DNA of 64,000 nucleotides from Flavobacterium wongokense (GCF_021608265.1 NZ_JAKIHP010000002.1:62001-126000); one strand, 5' to 3'; counted from the first letter of the stretch, positions 44,905-52,585 are shown. Notes: generated from the letters alone by a model not told the origin. Numbers and translations are program-made.

Positions 44905-44950
44905 TTAAACCCGAGGCGTAGCCGAATTGTATGGAGCGCAGCGGAGTAAA
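44905..44950. repeat. GC-rich repeat fragment between gapA and the kinase gene
   Basis: CCCGAGGCGTAGCCGA followed by GGAGCGCAGCGGAG, compositionally unlike its surroundings and similar in style to the GAGCGAAGCGAAC element near 50140 and the CGAGCAAAGCGA element near 49345. Probably a short interspersed element remnant. Confidence 0.4.
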
Positions 44951-44970
44951 TTCAAAATTTATAATATTCT

Positions 44971-45822
44971 ATGAAATTATTAGTTGATAGTGGATCTACC
45001 AAAGCCGATTGGATTGCCATTGATGATAACGGAAAAGTACTTTTCACTACTCAAACGCTGGGTTTAAATCCCGAAGTCCTCGATAAGGCTGAAATCATTA
45101 ACCGCCTTGAGGACAAATTCGATATTTCGCATAACAAAGACAAGGCAACCCATCTTTATTTTTATGGTGCCGGTTGCGGGACAGACCGAATGAAAAACTT
45201 TTTGGCGAAAGTATTCCAGGAATATTTTGTACACGCCATTGTTTCGGTTCACGAAGATACGTATGCAGCCGTTTATGCAACAACACCTAAGAACGAGGAA
45301 GCCATAGTATGCATCCTTGGAACAGGTTCCAACTGCAGTTATTTTGACGGTAATGTTCTACACCAAAAGGTGCAGTCGCTGGGTTACATTGCCATGGATG
45401 ACTGTTCGGGAAACCGTTTTGGGCGTCATTTAATCAGAGGTTATTATTTTGGCACTATGCCATCGGATTTGGCTAAGGAATTTGAAGAGGAATACAACGT
45501 CGATCCCGACTACATCAAGCATAATCTTTACAAAGAACCCAATCCGAATGCTTACCTGGCAACCTTTGCCAAATTTTTGATTAAGCATAAGGACACGCAA
45601 TTCTGTAAAAAATACATTTATGCCGAAATGGAGGATTTTGTGGAAAACTACATCATGCAGTTTGAAAACCACAAAGAAATCCCGGTGCATTTTGTAGGTT
45701 CGATTGCCTTTTACCTGGTTGATGAGTTAACAGAAGTGCTCAACAGATACGATATAAAAATTGGCAACGTGCTCCGAAGGCCAATTGATGGCTTGATTGC
45801 CTACCACGTTTTAAACAAATAA
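44971..45822 (+). CDS. N-acetylglucosamine kinase-like ATPase (BadF/BadG family)
   Basis: 283 residues. ASKHA fold: PHOSPHATE-1 LLVDSGSTKADWIAID, PHOSPHATE-2 AIVCILGTGSNCSYFDGN, ADENOSINE-like HFVGSIAFYLVDEL. In Bacteroidota this family is annotated as N-acetylglucosamine kinase, feeding GlcNAc-6-P into central metabolism or peptidoglycan recycling. Position after pfkA-gapA fits sugar metabolism. Specificity is inferred. Confidence 0.85.
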   Translation: MKLLVDSGSTKADWIAIDDNGKVLFTTQTLGLNPEVLDKAEIINRLEDKFDISHNKDKATHLYFYGAGCGTDRMKNFLAKVFQEYFVHAIVSVHEDTYAAVYATTPKNEEAIVCILGTGSNCSYFDGNVLHQKVQSLGYIAMDDCSGNRFGRHLIRGYYFGTMPSDLAKEFEEEYNVDPDYIKHNLYKEPNPNAYLATFAKFLIKHKDTQFCKKYIYAEMEDFVENYIMQFENHKEIPVHFVGSIAFYLVDELTEVLNRYDIKIGNVLRRPIDGLIAYHVLNK

Positions 45823-45856
45823 AAAAAAGCCTGCTAAGTTGCAGGCTTTTTCTTTT
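45821..45856. terminator. Bidirectional terminator between convergent genes
   Basis: AAAAGCCTGC (45825-45834), loop TAAGTT, GCAGGCTTTT (45841-45850), with A and T tracts on both flanks. Confidence 0.9.
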
Positions 45857-45872
45857 ATATAAATTGAGAATT

Positions 45873-47279
45873 TTAATTTTTAATTACCTTAATGGTTTCC
45901 GATTTATTGTCACCAGATACTTTTAATAAGTAGGTTCCGTTTTCTAAATTGGAAATGTTTAACTGATGCTCCGTTCCGCTCATTTTTTCTGAAAGAATCA
46001 GCCTTCCCTGAACATCATACAATTCAAGTTCTTCTGCCTGTAAATTTTTGGTTGCTATATTCAATGTTGTAGTTGCAGGATTTGGATATACTTTTACCGA
46101 TGCTGAAATCGGTTCGGCTTCGTCAACTCCCAAGGTTGCCAGGAAGGCACAGTCGATGTAAGTTGGAGAAGGTTTATTGGTTGTCGAATGGTCACCTAAC
46201 GAACCCGAACCATCAAATCCCCATGCCCAAAGCATATTATCCGTTTTAAGGGCGAACGAGTTATGAGAACCTGTACCTACAAGATTCCAGTCGGTACCGG
46301 TCCCAACCTGGTAAGGCGACAATACGAAATTCGTTACGGTGGTATCTATGGTCCCGTTTCCAATTTGCCCTGAATTGTTTATTCCCCAACTCCAAAGCGT
46401 TCCATCGGTTTTGACTGCTAAATTATGGCCCAAACCAACAGCAATTTTACGCCAATTCGTATCAGTACCGATTTGTGTAAAAAGAACCGCATCATTACCG
46501 GTTATAGGAAGTCCTAATCCTAATTGGCCCCACATATTTGAACCGCAGGCCCACATGGTTCCGTTGCTTTTTATTGCAATTGAATGTGCATTTCCTGCAG
46601 CAATTTCTACCCAGTTAGTATCAGTTCCAACCTGTGTCGGAACCAGGACATCATCGGTACCTCCGTCACCTAGGCCGCCACCTAAATTGTTACCCCAAAC
46701 CCATAAGGTTCCGTCTGTTTTAATACCCAGCGTATGATAGTATCCTGAATACACTTTTGCCCAGTTGTTGGCAGTGCCTAATTGTACCGGAGAAGTTTTG
46801 GTAATTAAGGTACCATCACCTAAATTCCCATTGTCATTATAACCCCATGCCCAAAGTGTTCCATCGGTTTTGATACCTGTAGAATGCCATCGTCCTGTGG
46901 TTATTTGAGCCCAGTTGCTGTCCGTTCCAATCTGTGTAGGAACAAAATTGTCAGCTGTTGGAGCACCGGTCAATTGGCTTTCTGCATTTCGACCCCAACC
47001 CCAAAGCGTTCCGTCTGTCCTTATCGCCAGCACGTGGTAATCACCAACAGTAAATTTTGACCAGGTTGACGTTCCAATCTGCATGCTGTACTGCCTGCCG
47101 GTATTGGTACCGTCACCCAACTGATGATAGGCATTGGAACCCCAGGCCCATAAAGTATTGTCTTCTTTTAACGCAATGGTAAAAGCCCTTCCGGCTCTGA
47201 TTTCCTTAAAACAGGCCTGAGCATTGCTCATTGCTGAAGTAAAGAGGGTAAATAATAGGAATACGTAAAGTTTTTTCAT
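45873..47279 (-). CDS. Secreted RCC1-repeat protein with T9SS type A sorting domain
   Basis: 468 residues. Signal peptide 1-21 (LFTLFTSAMSNAQA). Residues about 25-370 hold seven RCC1/BNR-type blades built on TDGTLWAWGxNxxGQLG, predicting a seven-bladed beta-propeller on the cell surface. The C-terminal 75 residues (VKVYPNPATTTLNIATKNL...IKVIKN) are the T9SS type A sorting domain. Binding partner unknown. Confidence 0.92.
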   Translation of the reverse strand: MKKLYVFLLFTLFTSAMSNAQACFKEIRAGRAFTIALKEDNTLWAWGSNAYHQLGDGTNTGRQYSMQIGTSTWSKFTVGDYHVLAIRTDGTLWGWGRNAESQLTGAPTADNFVPTQIGTDSNWAQITTGRWHSTGIKTDGTLWAWGYNDNGNLGDGTLITKTSPVQLGTANNWAKVYSGYYHTLGIKTDGTLWVWGNNLGGGLGDGGTDDVLVPTQVGTDTNWVEIAAGNAHSIAIKSNGTMWACGSNMWGQLGLGLPITGNDAVLFTQIGTDTNWRKIAVGLGHNLAVKTDGTLWSWGINNSGQIGNGTIDTTVTNFVLSPYQVGTGTDWNLVGTGSHNSFALKTDNMLWAWGFDGSGSLGDHSTTNKPSPTYIDCAFLATLGVDEAEPISASVKVYPNPATTTLNIATKNLQAEELELYDVQGRLILSEKMSGTEHQLNISNLENGTYLLKVSGDNKSETIKVIKN

Positions 47280-47387
47280 GTTTTTAGGTTTTAGAGTAGT
47301 AAATATAAATTTTTTTTCGAAATGACAGATTTTTTTTCCAAAAACTGAGTGTTATCAGTTTATTAAAAAAAGAGGAGGTTTTCTTTT

Positions 47388-47395
47388 TATCTTTG
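47388..47395 (+). promoter_or_regulatory. -7 promoter box of mgsA
   Basis: TATCTTTG (perfect TAnnTTTG), 14 nt before the ATG at 47410. This supports that start over the in-frame ATG at 47395, which would overlap the box. Confidence 0.55.
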
Positions 47396-47409
47396 TGAAA
47401 ACATTACTT

Positions 47410-47784
47410 ATGGAAATAGCCATAATTGCTCACGACGGCAAAAAAGCCGACATGGTTCAGTTCATCAATAAAAACAAGCAACTTTTAGCCAAAGAACACA
47501 TCAAACTCATTGCTACCGGAACCACAGGAAGCAAAGTTGAAGCTGTTGGAATAAAAGTAAAGAAAATGCTTTCCGGCCCAAAAGGAGGAGATGCACAGAT
47601 TGCAGCACGTGTTGCAGAAGGCAAAACCAAAATGGTATTGTTTTTCAAAGACCCCAATTCAAGCCATGCCCACGAACCGGATATCAATATGCTAATCCGG
47701 ATTTGTGACGTGCACAATGTTCCCCTGGCGACTAATGAGGCTACAGCACAGTTGCTATTGTTAGGTTTGGATGATTTGAAATAA
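47410..47784 (+). CDS. mgsA: Methylglyoxal synthase
   Basis: 124 residues. IAIIAHDGKK with the phosphate-site His8 and Asp9, TGTTGSKVE, catalytic D61 in SGPKGGDAQIAARV, FFKDP and HAHEPDINMLIRICDVHNVPLATN. It converts dihydroxyacetone phosphate to methylglyoxal, a bypass that relieves phosphate-limited glycolysis. Lies near pfkA/gapA but in a separate transcript; a lipoprotein gene follows 9 bp later. Confidence 0.96.
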   Translation: MEIAIIAHDGKKADMVQFINKNKQLLAKEHIKLIATGTTGSKVEAVGIKVKKMLSGPKGGDAQIAARVAEGKTKMVLFFKDPNSSHAHEPDINMLIRICDVHNVPLATNEATAQLLLLGLDDLK

Positions 47785-47793
47785 CAGGAAGCC

Positions 47794-48279
47794 ATGACAA
47801 AATACAGTATCATCATAATAGTTTTTATTTTTTGCTCTTGCAAACAGCGCGAAGAAAAGAACGCCATTCCGGTAAACATGACCGATACCATAGTCACCGA
47901 CAAGGAAAAAACTGCAGCAGAGCAACTGAATGAGCAAATTGGCGATACCATTGAAATGATAAATACAGATTCCGCTGGGAATTATAGTGCCATTGGTACC
48001 ATAGATTCCATCCATTCGAGGATTTATGTAAAATTCACCAATAAGGAAGCTGCCAATCTTAAGGCAACTATTACCACAATGGAAGGAGATGGCAATATCA
48101 GGTTCAACCAAATCCTATTCCCGGATCAAACTTCTGACGGACCATTTGGCAAGGAAATGGAGCACGAACTCAAAACTACAGGAATACATACGCTCATCAT
48201 TGGCCATTCGCTTATGGCAGAAGGAAGGTATGAAGGGAAGTTTAAGGTTGATGTAAAACTTACTTCCAGTCCAAACTAA
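47794..48279 (+). CDS. Lipoprotein of unknown function
   Basis: 161 residues. Lipobox FIFCSC (KQREEK after it). A spacer rich in Thr/Glu is followed by a beta-sandwich-like domain (AGNYSAIGTIDSIHSRIYVKF, ATITTMEGDGNIRFNQIL, GIHTLIIGHSLMAEGRYEGKFKVDVKL). Probably co-transcribed with mgsA. No family recognised. Confidence 0.75.
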   Translation: MTKYSIIIIVFIFCSCKQREEKNAIPVNMTDTIVTDKEKTAAEQLNEQIGDTIEMINTDSAGNYSAIGTIDSIHSRIYVKFTNKEAANLKATITTMEGDGNIRFNQILFPDQTSDGPFGKEMEHELKTTGIHTLIIGHSLMAEGRYEGKFKVDVKLTSSPN

Positions 48280-48290
48280 AATTATATAAA

Positions 48291-48322
48291 AACCACAATT
48301 TATTATATAACAAATTGTGGTT
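48291..48322 (+). terminator. Stem-loop after the mgsA operon
   Basis: AACCACAATTT (48291-48301) and AAATTGTGGTT (48312-48322), perfect 11-bp stem, 10-nt loop. It is not followed by a T tract, so it may be an mRNA 3' stabiliser or a regulatory hairpin rather than a strict intrinsic terminator. A TAAATTTG box follows at 48333-48340 for the next gene. Confidence 0.6.
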
Positions 48323-48365
48323 GTGGAGTGTTTAAATTTGAAATCTAACATAACACTTTCACATC

Positions 48366-48881
48366 ATGTCTATAATCAAGAGCTACCATCAAAAGTTAAC
48401 TCCGTGTCTCTGGTTTGATAACAATGCCTGGGATGCCGTAACTTTTTATACCACGGTTTTCAATAATGTTGAAAAAGGCAAAATTACCTATTATGGCGAA
48501 GGGATGCCGTTGCCAAAAGGGACTGTGCTGACGATTGAGTTTTTAATTGAAGGACAGGAATTCCTCGCACTCAACGGAGGCCCAAATTTCAAATTTACCG
48601 AAGCCGTTTCGTTTATGATTAATTGCGAAACCCAGGATCAGATTGATTATTATTGGGAAAAACTGACTGCAGATGGAGGAGAGGAAGGGCAGTGTGGCTG
48701 GCTGAAAGACAAATTTGGTTTATCGTGGCAGGTATACCCAACAATCATGGCGGAAATGGTGGCTGATTCCGATTCGAAAAAAGTAAGCCGCGTAATGCAG
48801 CGCATGATGACCATGAAAAAATTAGATATAAAGGCATTGGAAGAAGCGTACAGCGGAACTCCTGATGTAATAAAAACTTAA
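48366..48881 (+). CDS. PhnB-like VOC family protein
   Basis: 171 residues. LTPCLWFDNNAWDAVTFYTTVF, FLIEGQEFLALNGGPNFKFTEAVSFMINCETQDQIDYYWEKL, GWLKDKFGLSWQVYPTIMAEM: the PhnB/'3-demethylubiquinone-9 3-methyltransferase' domain of the VOC superfamily. No catalytic activity is established for these proteins. Pair with the next VOC gene, 11 bp apart. Confidence 0.92.
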   Translation: MSIIKSYHQKLTPCLWFDNNAWDAVTFYTTVFNNVEKGKITYYGEGMPLPKGTVLTIEFLIEGQEFLALNGGPNFKFTEAVSFMINCETQDQIDYYWEKLTADGGEEGQCGWLKDKFGLSWQVYPTIMAEMVADSDSKKVSRVMQRMMTMKKLDIKALEEAYSGTPDVIKT

Positions 48882-48892
48882 AAGACAACGTT

Positions 48893-49312
48893 ATGGAAAA
48901 TAGGAATCCCGTAGTGCATTTTGAAATGCCTGCTGAAGACAGGAACCGAATGGCTGTTTTCTATTCCAAGGCTTTTGGATGGAAAACACAAATGCTGGGT
49001 GAGGATATGGGCAACTATGTTGTGGTGACCACTACCGACACCGATGATGACGGCATGATTAAAAATCCGGGTGCCATTAATGGAGGGTTTTATCCCAAAA
49101 ATGACGAAGTACCCGATCAATATCCTTCACTGGTGATAGGTGTCGAAGATATCCGCGAAGCGATGGACAACATTATTGAAGCTGGCGGAAAGCTATTGGG
49201 CGAACCCATGGAAATCCCGGGCCATGGACTATACGTTTCCTTTTACGATACCGAAGGCAATAAGGTCAGTATCATCCAACCCACAACAAAGATGCAGGCT
49301 GGCGGCAAATAA
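48893..49312 (+). CDS. VOC family protein (glyoxalase-like)
   Basis: 139 residues. VVHFEMPAEDRNRMAVFYSKAFGWKTQMLGE, IEAGGKLLGEPMEIPGHGLYVSFYDTEGNKVSIIQP. Typical of the small glyoxalase/dioxygenase fold; conserved H and E positions at strands 1 and 8 are partly present. Substrate unknown. Same operon as the preceding PhnB-like gene. Confidence 0.9.
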   Translation: MENRNPVVHFEMPAEDRNRMAVFYSKAFGWKTQMLGEDMGNYVVVTTTDTDDDGMIKNPGAINGGFYPKNDEVPDQYPSLVIGVEDIREAMDNIIEAGGKLLGEPMEIPGHGLYVSFYDTEGNKVSIIQPTTKMQAGGK

Positions 49313-49383
49313 CCCCGAGTTGTCATTCCCGCGAAGGCGGGACACGAGCAAAGCGACTGGCGAAGAAAATCCGCGCAACGCAA
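49313..49383. repeat. GC-rich intergenic repeat with TCCCGC/GCGGGA hairpin
   Basis: TGTCATTCCCGCGAAGGCGG at 49321 onwards contains the hairpin TCCCGC-GAAG-GCGGGA (49327-49342), followed by CGAGCAAAGCGACTGGCGAA and CCGCGCAACGCAATCAC. This ATTCCCGCGAAGGCGGGA phrase is a widespread short repeat in many bacterial genomes, by recollection. Strongly GC-rich against the local background; fills the convergent gap. Confidence 0.55.
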
Positions 49384-50073
49384 TCACTCTTTTATAATTT
49401 TTTTATTTATAGTTCCAAGTTCTGTGTTAATTTTCAACAGGTATATCCCGCAAGATAAATCAGCAATATTGATGGCTTCAAAATCATCATTAATGGTCTT
49501 CACAATTTGTCCGTATGAATTAACTACATCAATTTTTAAGATTGCTTGATTTGAACGTAAAAAAATTATCGAGTTACCCGGATTTGGATATACCGTCATC
49601 TTTTCCAGATCAAATTCGGTTGTTTCAAGAGGAAAGTTCTGAAATATTGCCTGTCCCATTGGAACGGTTATTACCAAACGCAATCCTGAAGATAATGGAA
49701 TAATATTATACAGTAAAGCGTATCGCATGCCATCAAAATACGAAGCCTCAAATGCGTTATGGATTTCGGGGCCGCAAACTGATGTAGTTGGAGTAAAGAC
49801 GGTAGTTTGCAATTGGGTAGGAAGTACACTTATAAATTCACCGGTAAAAGTATTACAGGCACCTGTGCCTGTGAAGTGAAGCGTGCCAGGTGTATTATAA
49901 ATAATAAGGGTAGGGGTAATAGGTGGATTAATTGTCCAAACACCGTATGCCGGACTTATATCGCTGTTACTGGTATACGTTAAATACCAGGTTTGAAATA
50001 ACCTCGGATCCGGGTCTTGTGAAAAACAGCTTACACTGCAAATCAAGCAGGCTAATAGTAATAAATACTTCAT
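49384..50073 (-). CDS. Secreted protein with T9SS type A sorting domain
   Basis: 229 residues from MKYLLLLACLICSVSCFSQD (ATG at 50073); the extended frame to 50169 lies in repeat sequence. A small beta-rich domain (RLFQTWYLTYTSNSDISP; LHFTGTGACNTFTGEF; the Cys pair could form a disulfide) resembles META-like or lipocalin-like folds. It is followed by the sorting domain MTVYPNPGNSIIFLRSN...INKKIIKE. Role unknown. Confidence 0.85.
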   Translation of the reverse strand: MKYLLLLACLICSVSCFSQDPDPRLFQTWYLTYTSNSDISPAYGVWTINPPITPTLIIYNTPGTLHFTGTGACNTFTGEFISVLPTQLQTTVFTPTTSVCGPEIHNAFEASYFDGMRYALLYNIIPLSSGLRLVITVPMGQAIFQNFPLETTEFDLEKMTVYPNPGNSIIFLRSNQAILKIDVVNSYGQIVKTINDDFEAINIADLSCGIYLLKINTELGTINKKIIKE

Positions 50074-50124
50074 CTTCGAACAAATTAAGGATAAATGTAA
50101 TAAGAAATTTTGATGTTCAGCGTA

Positions 50125-50206
50125 TTTTCCAAGACCCGAGCGAAGCGAACGGGGCGATGGCAAAGACAAACGAGCTATGTTGCGAAACCACTGTTAGCAG
50201 TAGTAA
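50125..50206. repeat. GC-rich element and GTTAGC motif downstream of the cyclase-like gene
   Basis: GACCCGAGCGAAGCGAACGG (about 50132-50151) then ATGGCAAAGAC and CACTGTTAGCAGTAG. The first is of the same style as elements near 44910 and 49345; the GTTAGC is repeated, inverted, in the gap between the two module genes. Marks the left border of the AT-rich module. Confidence 0.45.
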
Positions 50207-51091
50207 TTAGTCTGAAAGCCCGCTTGAATTTGAATTTCCAATCGTTATTGCATGTTTTTCGAATTTTGAACTTGGTGAAATCATAAGAATTAATATTCTT
50301 AAATTATAGATTGACAATGTATCTAACTTTGATTTGATTTCTCCAATTTTCATCAAATCAACATGCTTTATTTTGCAGCCTTCTTCTTCGTATACTACCG
50401 AATCAATTTCGTCGGGTTTGCTTTTATTGAAAATGGATAAACTAGAGTCCTCAGGTAAATCTATGAATTGTAAATTTTCAATGCCGTTTATCTCTTTTGT
50501 AAACCATTTTTGAGTATTCTCATCAATCAAAAATCGATTAAGTTTATCCTTTGCCATTATTCTAGCACAGTTGATTATAGCGGGTCCATAGTGGTTATTC
50601 TCAAAAGAATATATATCATCATGAGTTAACGAATATCTTAATGTGATTTCGTCAATCATTATGAATTCATTTAAAGTGTCGTCATGCATACTATTATATC
50701 TAGATACATTTGATTGAAAGTAAATTAAAAATATTATTGCTTGAAATGGATTATCAAAGATTTGAAAACCACCATCACCAGTATCAATAAAATAATCTGT
50801 AAAACTATTTTTAGTAAAACCTTTAAAAATTGTAGGTTCAAGTTTTAAACAATGCTCAATGCTGCTGTCATAGAGTCTTTTGAATAAACTAGGTATAAAC
50901 ATTTGAGGTAATCGGGAATATTGACTATATCTATAAATGTCTATTCCGAGAACAGATTTGCATTCATTGTACTTAAAAAGCTTATTCTGTATGATTTCGA
51001 GATTTTTTTGTTTGATTTTTTCATCTACGTTTTTCAACGGATTAGTTTTCAAAAGGTCAGTAATATCTTTTTGAGTTAATTTTAGTGCCAT
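50207..51091 (-). CDS. Class III nucleotide cyclase-like protein (candidate signal generator)
   Basis: 294 residues, soluble. Motifs of the class III cyclase catalytic domain occur in the right order. GIDIYRYS carries D51, first metal Asp. DTGDGGFQIF carries D106, second metal Asp, in GDG. LRYSLTHDD (149-158) fits the LRxGIHxG strand. YGPAIINCARIM (168-179) fits YGxAVNxAARL with R177 retained. Deviations: the purine-selecting Lys before GDG is replaced (FIDTGDG), and the transition-state Asn is shifted by one (N174, R177). So the product is not predictable; a pyrimidine cyclase or a degenerate domain are both possible. N-terminal 45 residues are helical; a C-terminal ~90 residues carry no known domain. 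Pair with the four-helix membrane gene upstream. AT-rich. Confidence 0.6.
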   Translation of the reverse strand: MALKLTQKDITDLLKTNPLKNVDEKIKQKNLEIIQNKLFKYNECKSVLGIDIYRYSQYSRLPQMFIPSLFKRLYDSSIEHCLKLEPTIFKGFTKNSFTDYFIDTGDGGFQIFDNPFQAIIFLIYFQSNVSRYNSMHDDTLNEFIMIDEITLRYSLTHDDIYSFENNHYGPAIINCARIMAKDKLNRFLIDENTQKWFTKEINGIENLQFIDLPEDSSLSIFNKSKPDEIDSVVYEEEGCKIKHVDLMKIGEIKSKLDTLSIYNLRILILMISPSSKFEKHAITIGNSNSSGLSD

Positions 51092-51105
51092 AGTTGTGTA
51101 ATTTT

Positions 51106-51176
51106 TAATGCTAACGTTCTGCGGCTTTCCTTCGTAGTCCTTAGGAACTATTATCTTAACAGATGTTAGCGTTAGT
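51106..51176. repeat. Imperfect inverted repeat between the two module genes
   Basis: TAATGCTAACGTTCTG at the left and CAGATGTTAGCGTTA at the right form imperfect inverted arms (GCTAAC/GTTAGC core at 51110-51115 and 51165-51170) around a GC-richer centre (GCGGCTTTCC...). It does not fit the attC consensus. It may be a transcription or mRNA-level control structure or a recombination remnant. Confidence 0.45.
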
Positions 51177-51182
51177 TTAATT

Positions 51183-51791
51183 TTATTCCAATAGTCGTTG
51201 CATTATCATCGATATAATAATAAAGTCCAATAAAAATTGCACTAAGTAAATACTCCATAACCACCAAGCATTGTCATAAATTACATGAACATTACAAAGT
51301 GATAAAATCTGCGCTATGATTGGTAAGGTTATAAGTAAAAGTAAAACGATGATTACTAAAGACCAGTAAATAAATTTCCCAATTTTTGCATTGCCTAGTA
51401 AATTCTTGCTTAAGGATATATCTAATAAATCAGGGTAGGTTAAATATTCGTAATCATCATCTTTAAAATCTGGAATATTTAAATTATATGATTTATAAAT
51501 ACCTTTTATTTTACCACCTAATATTGAACTTTCAATCAGTAAGCAATAACAATTCATCATTATAAGGGGTAAAAAACTACTTAGGATGATTAACATTGGA
51601 GATAAGTTCAATGTTAAATTAATCCACTCAAAATCTATACTTTTAGTAGGTTTTATTATTCCCAATGATAAAAAAATTATCAAAATTGAAATCCCAAAAA
51701 TATATCGATATGATCTGTTAAGGCTTTTTCCCATGGCTTCCATGTTTTTTGATAACTGATCTACAAAGCTTAGTTCTTCTGCTGCTGCCAT
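51183..51791 (-). CDS. Four-helix membrane protein, partner of the cyclase-like gene
   Basis: 202 residues. A soluble amphipathic N-terminus (AEELSFVDQLSKNMEAMGKSL, about 1-25) precedes four membrane segments: about 28-46, 62-90, 137-162 and 173-198. A hydrophilic loop lies at about 91-136 (NIPDFKDDDYEYLTYPDLLDI). No signal peptide. I do not recognise the family; it is not obviously the Pycsar PycTM domain. It precedes the cyclase-like gene by 91 bp on the same strand. Very AT-rich (15 and 18 G+C in two hand-counted 60-base lines). An ion-permeable or membrane-disrupting effector is a hypothesis from context only. Confidence 0.7.
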   Translation of the reverse strand: MAAAEELSFVDQLSKNMEAMGKSLNRSYRYIFGISILIIFLSLGIIKPTKSIDFEWINLTLNLSPMLIILSSFLPLIMMNCYCLLIESSILGGKIKGIYKSYNLNIPDFKDDDYEYLTYPDLLDISLSKNLLGNAKIGKFIYWSLVIIVLLLLITLPIIAQILSLCNVHVIYDNAWWLWSIYLVQFLLDFIIISMIMQRLLE

Positions 51792-52063
51792 TTTAGTCGA
51801 ATGTTGTGAATTAATACAATTAACCTATCAACAGCCTAAACTATTCATAAGTCCTACTTTGTTCTAAATAAATCTTTCGTGGTATTTGCAATCTTCGTGG
51901 TACTACGAATGTATAAATAATTTTAACATTTGCCCGCTTTCTTCCATTTATTTTTAAAAAGGATTTGTGGCAAAATATTTTGCGCAAAAAAAATTGCCAC
52001 AAAAAAATTGCCACAAAAGTGTGGCAAAAAATCTTTCGGTATAAAAATTGCTACACCCAAAAT
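51792..52063. other. Divergent regulatory region between membrane gene and XRE gene
   Basis: 272 bp without a gene. It contains TTTCGTGGTATTTGCAA and CGTGGTACTACG around 51880-51910 and the GTGGCAA array at 51967-52027. No clean TAnnTTTG was found on either strand. Confidence 0.5.
51967..52027. promoter_or_regulatory. Four-copy GTGGCAA array upstream of the XRE gene
   Basis: GTGGCAA at 51967-51973 (+), TTGCCAC at 51994-52000 and 52008-52014 (-), GTGGCAA at 52021-52027 (+), all in A/T tracts. The last two form a perfect 7-bp hairpin with 6-nt loop; read on the minus strand it is followed by TTTTTTT and would act as a terminator. Could be an operator array for the XRE protein encoded 37 bp downstream. 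Confidence 0.5.
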
Positions 52064-52585
52064 ATGAAAGCTGAAAAAAGTATAAGCGCGTATTTGGGAT
52101 TTACCCAAGAGGAATTGGCCATGCTGTTGTTGGTACAACGAAGCCAGCTGTCTATGTATGAGTTGGGGCTGCGCCCTTTGCCTAGCGGTGCTTCACAGCG
52201 GCTGGCTGAGATTATTGCTGCAACAGGAAAGCTGAATCCGTCCGGGCTTTTGGAGCTGCATGCTGAAAAGCAGTCACTGCAGCATAAAGAGCTGCTCGGG
52301 AAAATGCTAAAGGACAATGAGTACCAACAATATGCAATGTCCTTAAAGATAGCGGTATTGGAGCAGAAAATCCAAACCAACCTCAAGTCGTTGCATGTAA
52401 TACAGCAGCTTATCGGAAAAGAGGTGTTCGGGGATGCTTTTCGGTCAGGCCTTCTAAGTGCGTTGGAATCCAAAAGAATCAATGCACTGCAAAAACACAG
52501 CACGTTAAAGTTGGCGGAATACCAAATGAAATTAAAAGCCCTGCAATTGGAAGAAAAGTTATTGCGCGGAGCAATGGAAAAGTAG
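52064..52585 (+). CDS. XRE-type HTH protein with coiled-coil tail
   Basis: 173 residues from the ATG at 52064 (MKAEKSISAYLG); the longer frame to 51965 is the GTGGCAA array. HTH at about 8-40 (LGFTQEELAMLLLVQRSQLSMYELGLRPLPSG), followed by long helices (residues 60-173, LEQKIQTNLKSLHVIQQLIG; LKLAEYQMKLKALQLEEKLL). Divergent from the membrane/cyclase-like gene pair and probably its regulator, or self-regulating. More GC-rich than that pair, so possibly of different origin. Confidence 0.7.
   Translation: MKAEKSISAYLGFTQEELAMLLLVQRSQLSMYELGLRPLPSGASQRLAEIIAATGKLNPSGLLELHAEKQSLQHKELLGKMLKDNEYQQYAMSLKIAVLEQKIQTNLKSLHVIQQLIGKEVFGDAFRSGLLSALESKRINALQKHSTLKLAEYQMKLKALQLEEKLLRGAMEK

Noticed and set aside
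48291..48322. Strict rho-independent terminator after the mgsA operon
   Set aside because: The stem is perfect but followed by GTGGAG instead of a T tract, so only a generic stem-loop is supported.
51106..51176. Integron attC site
   Set aside because: The arms GCTAAC and GTTAGC do not satisfy the RYYYAAC and GTTRRRY consensus, and no integron integrase is present.
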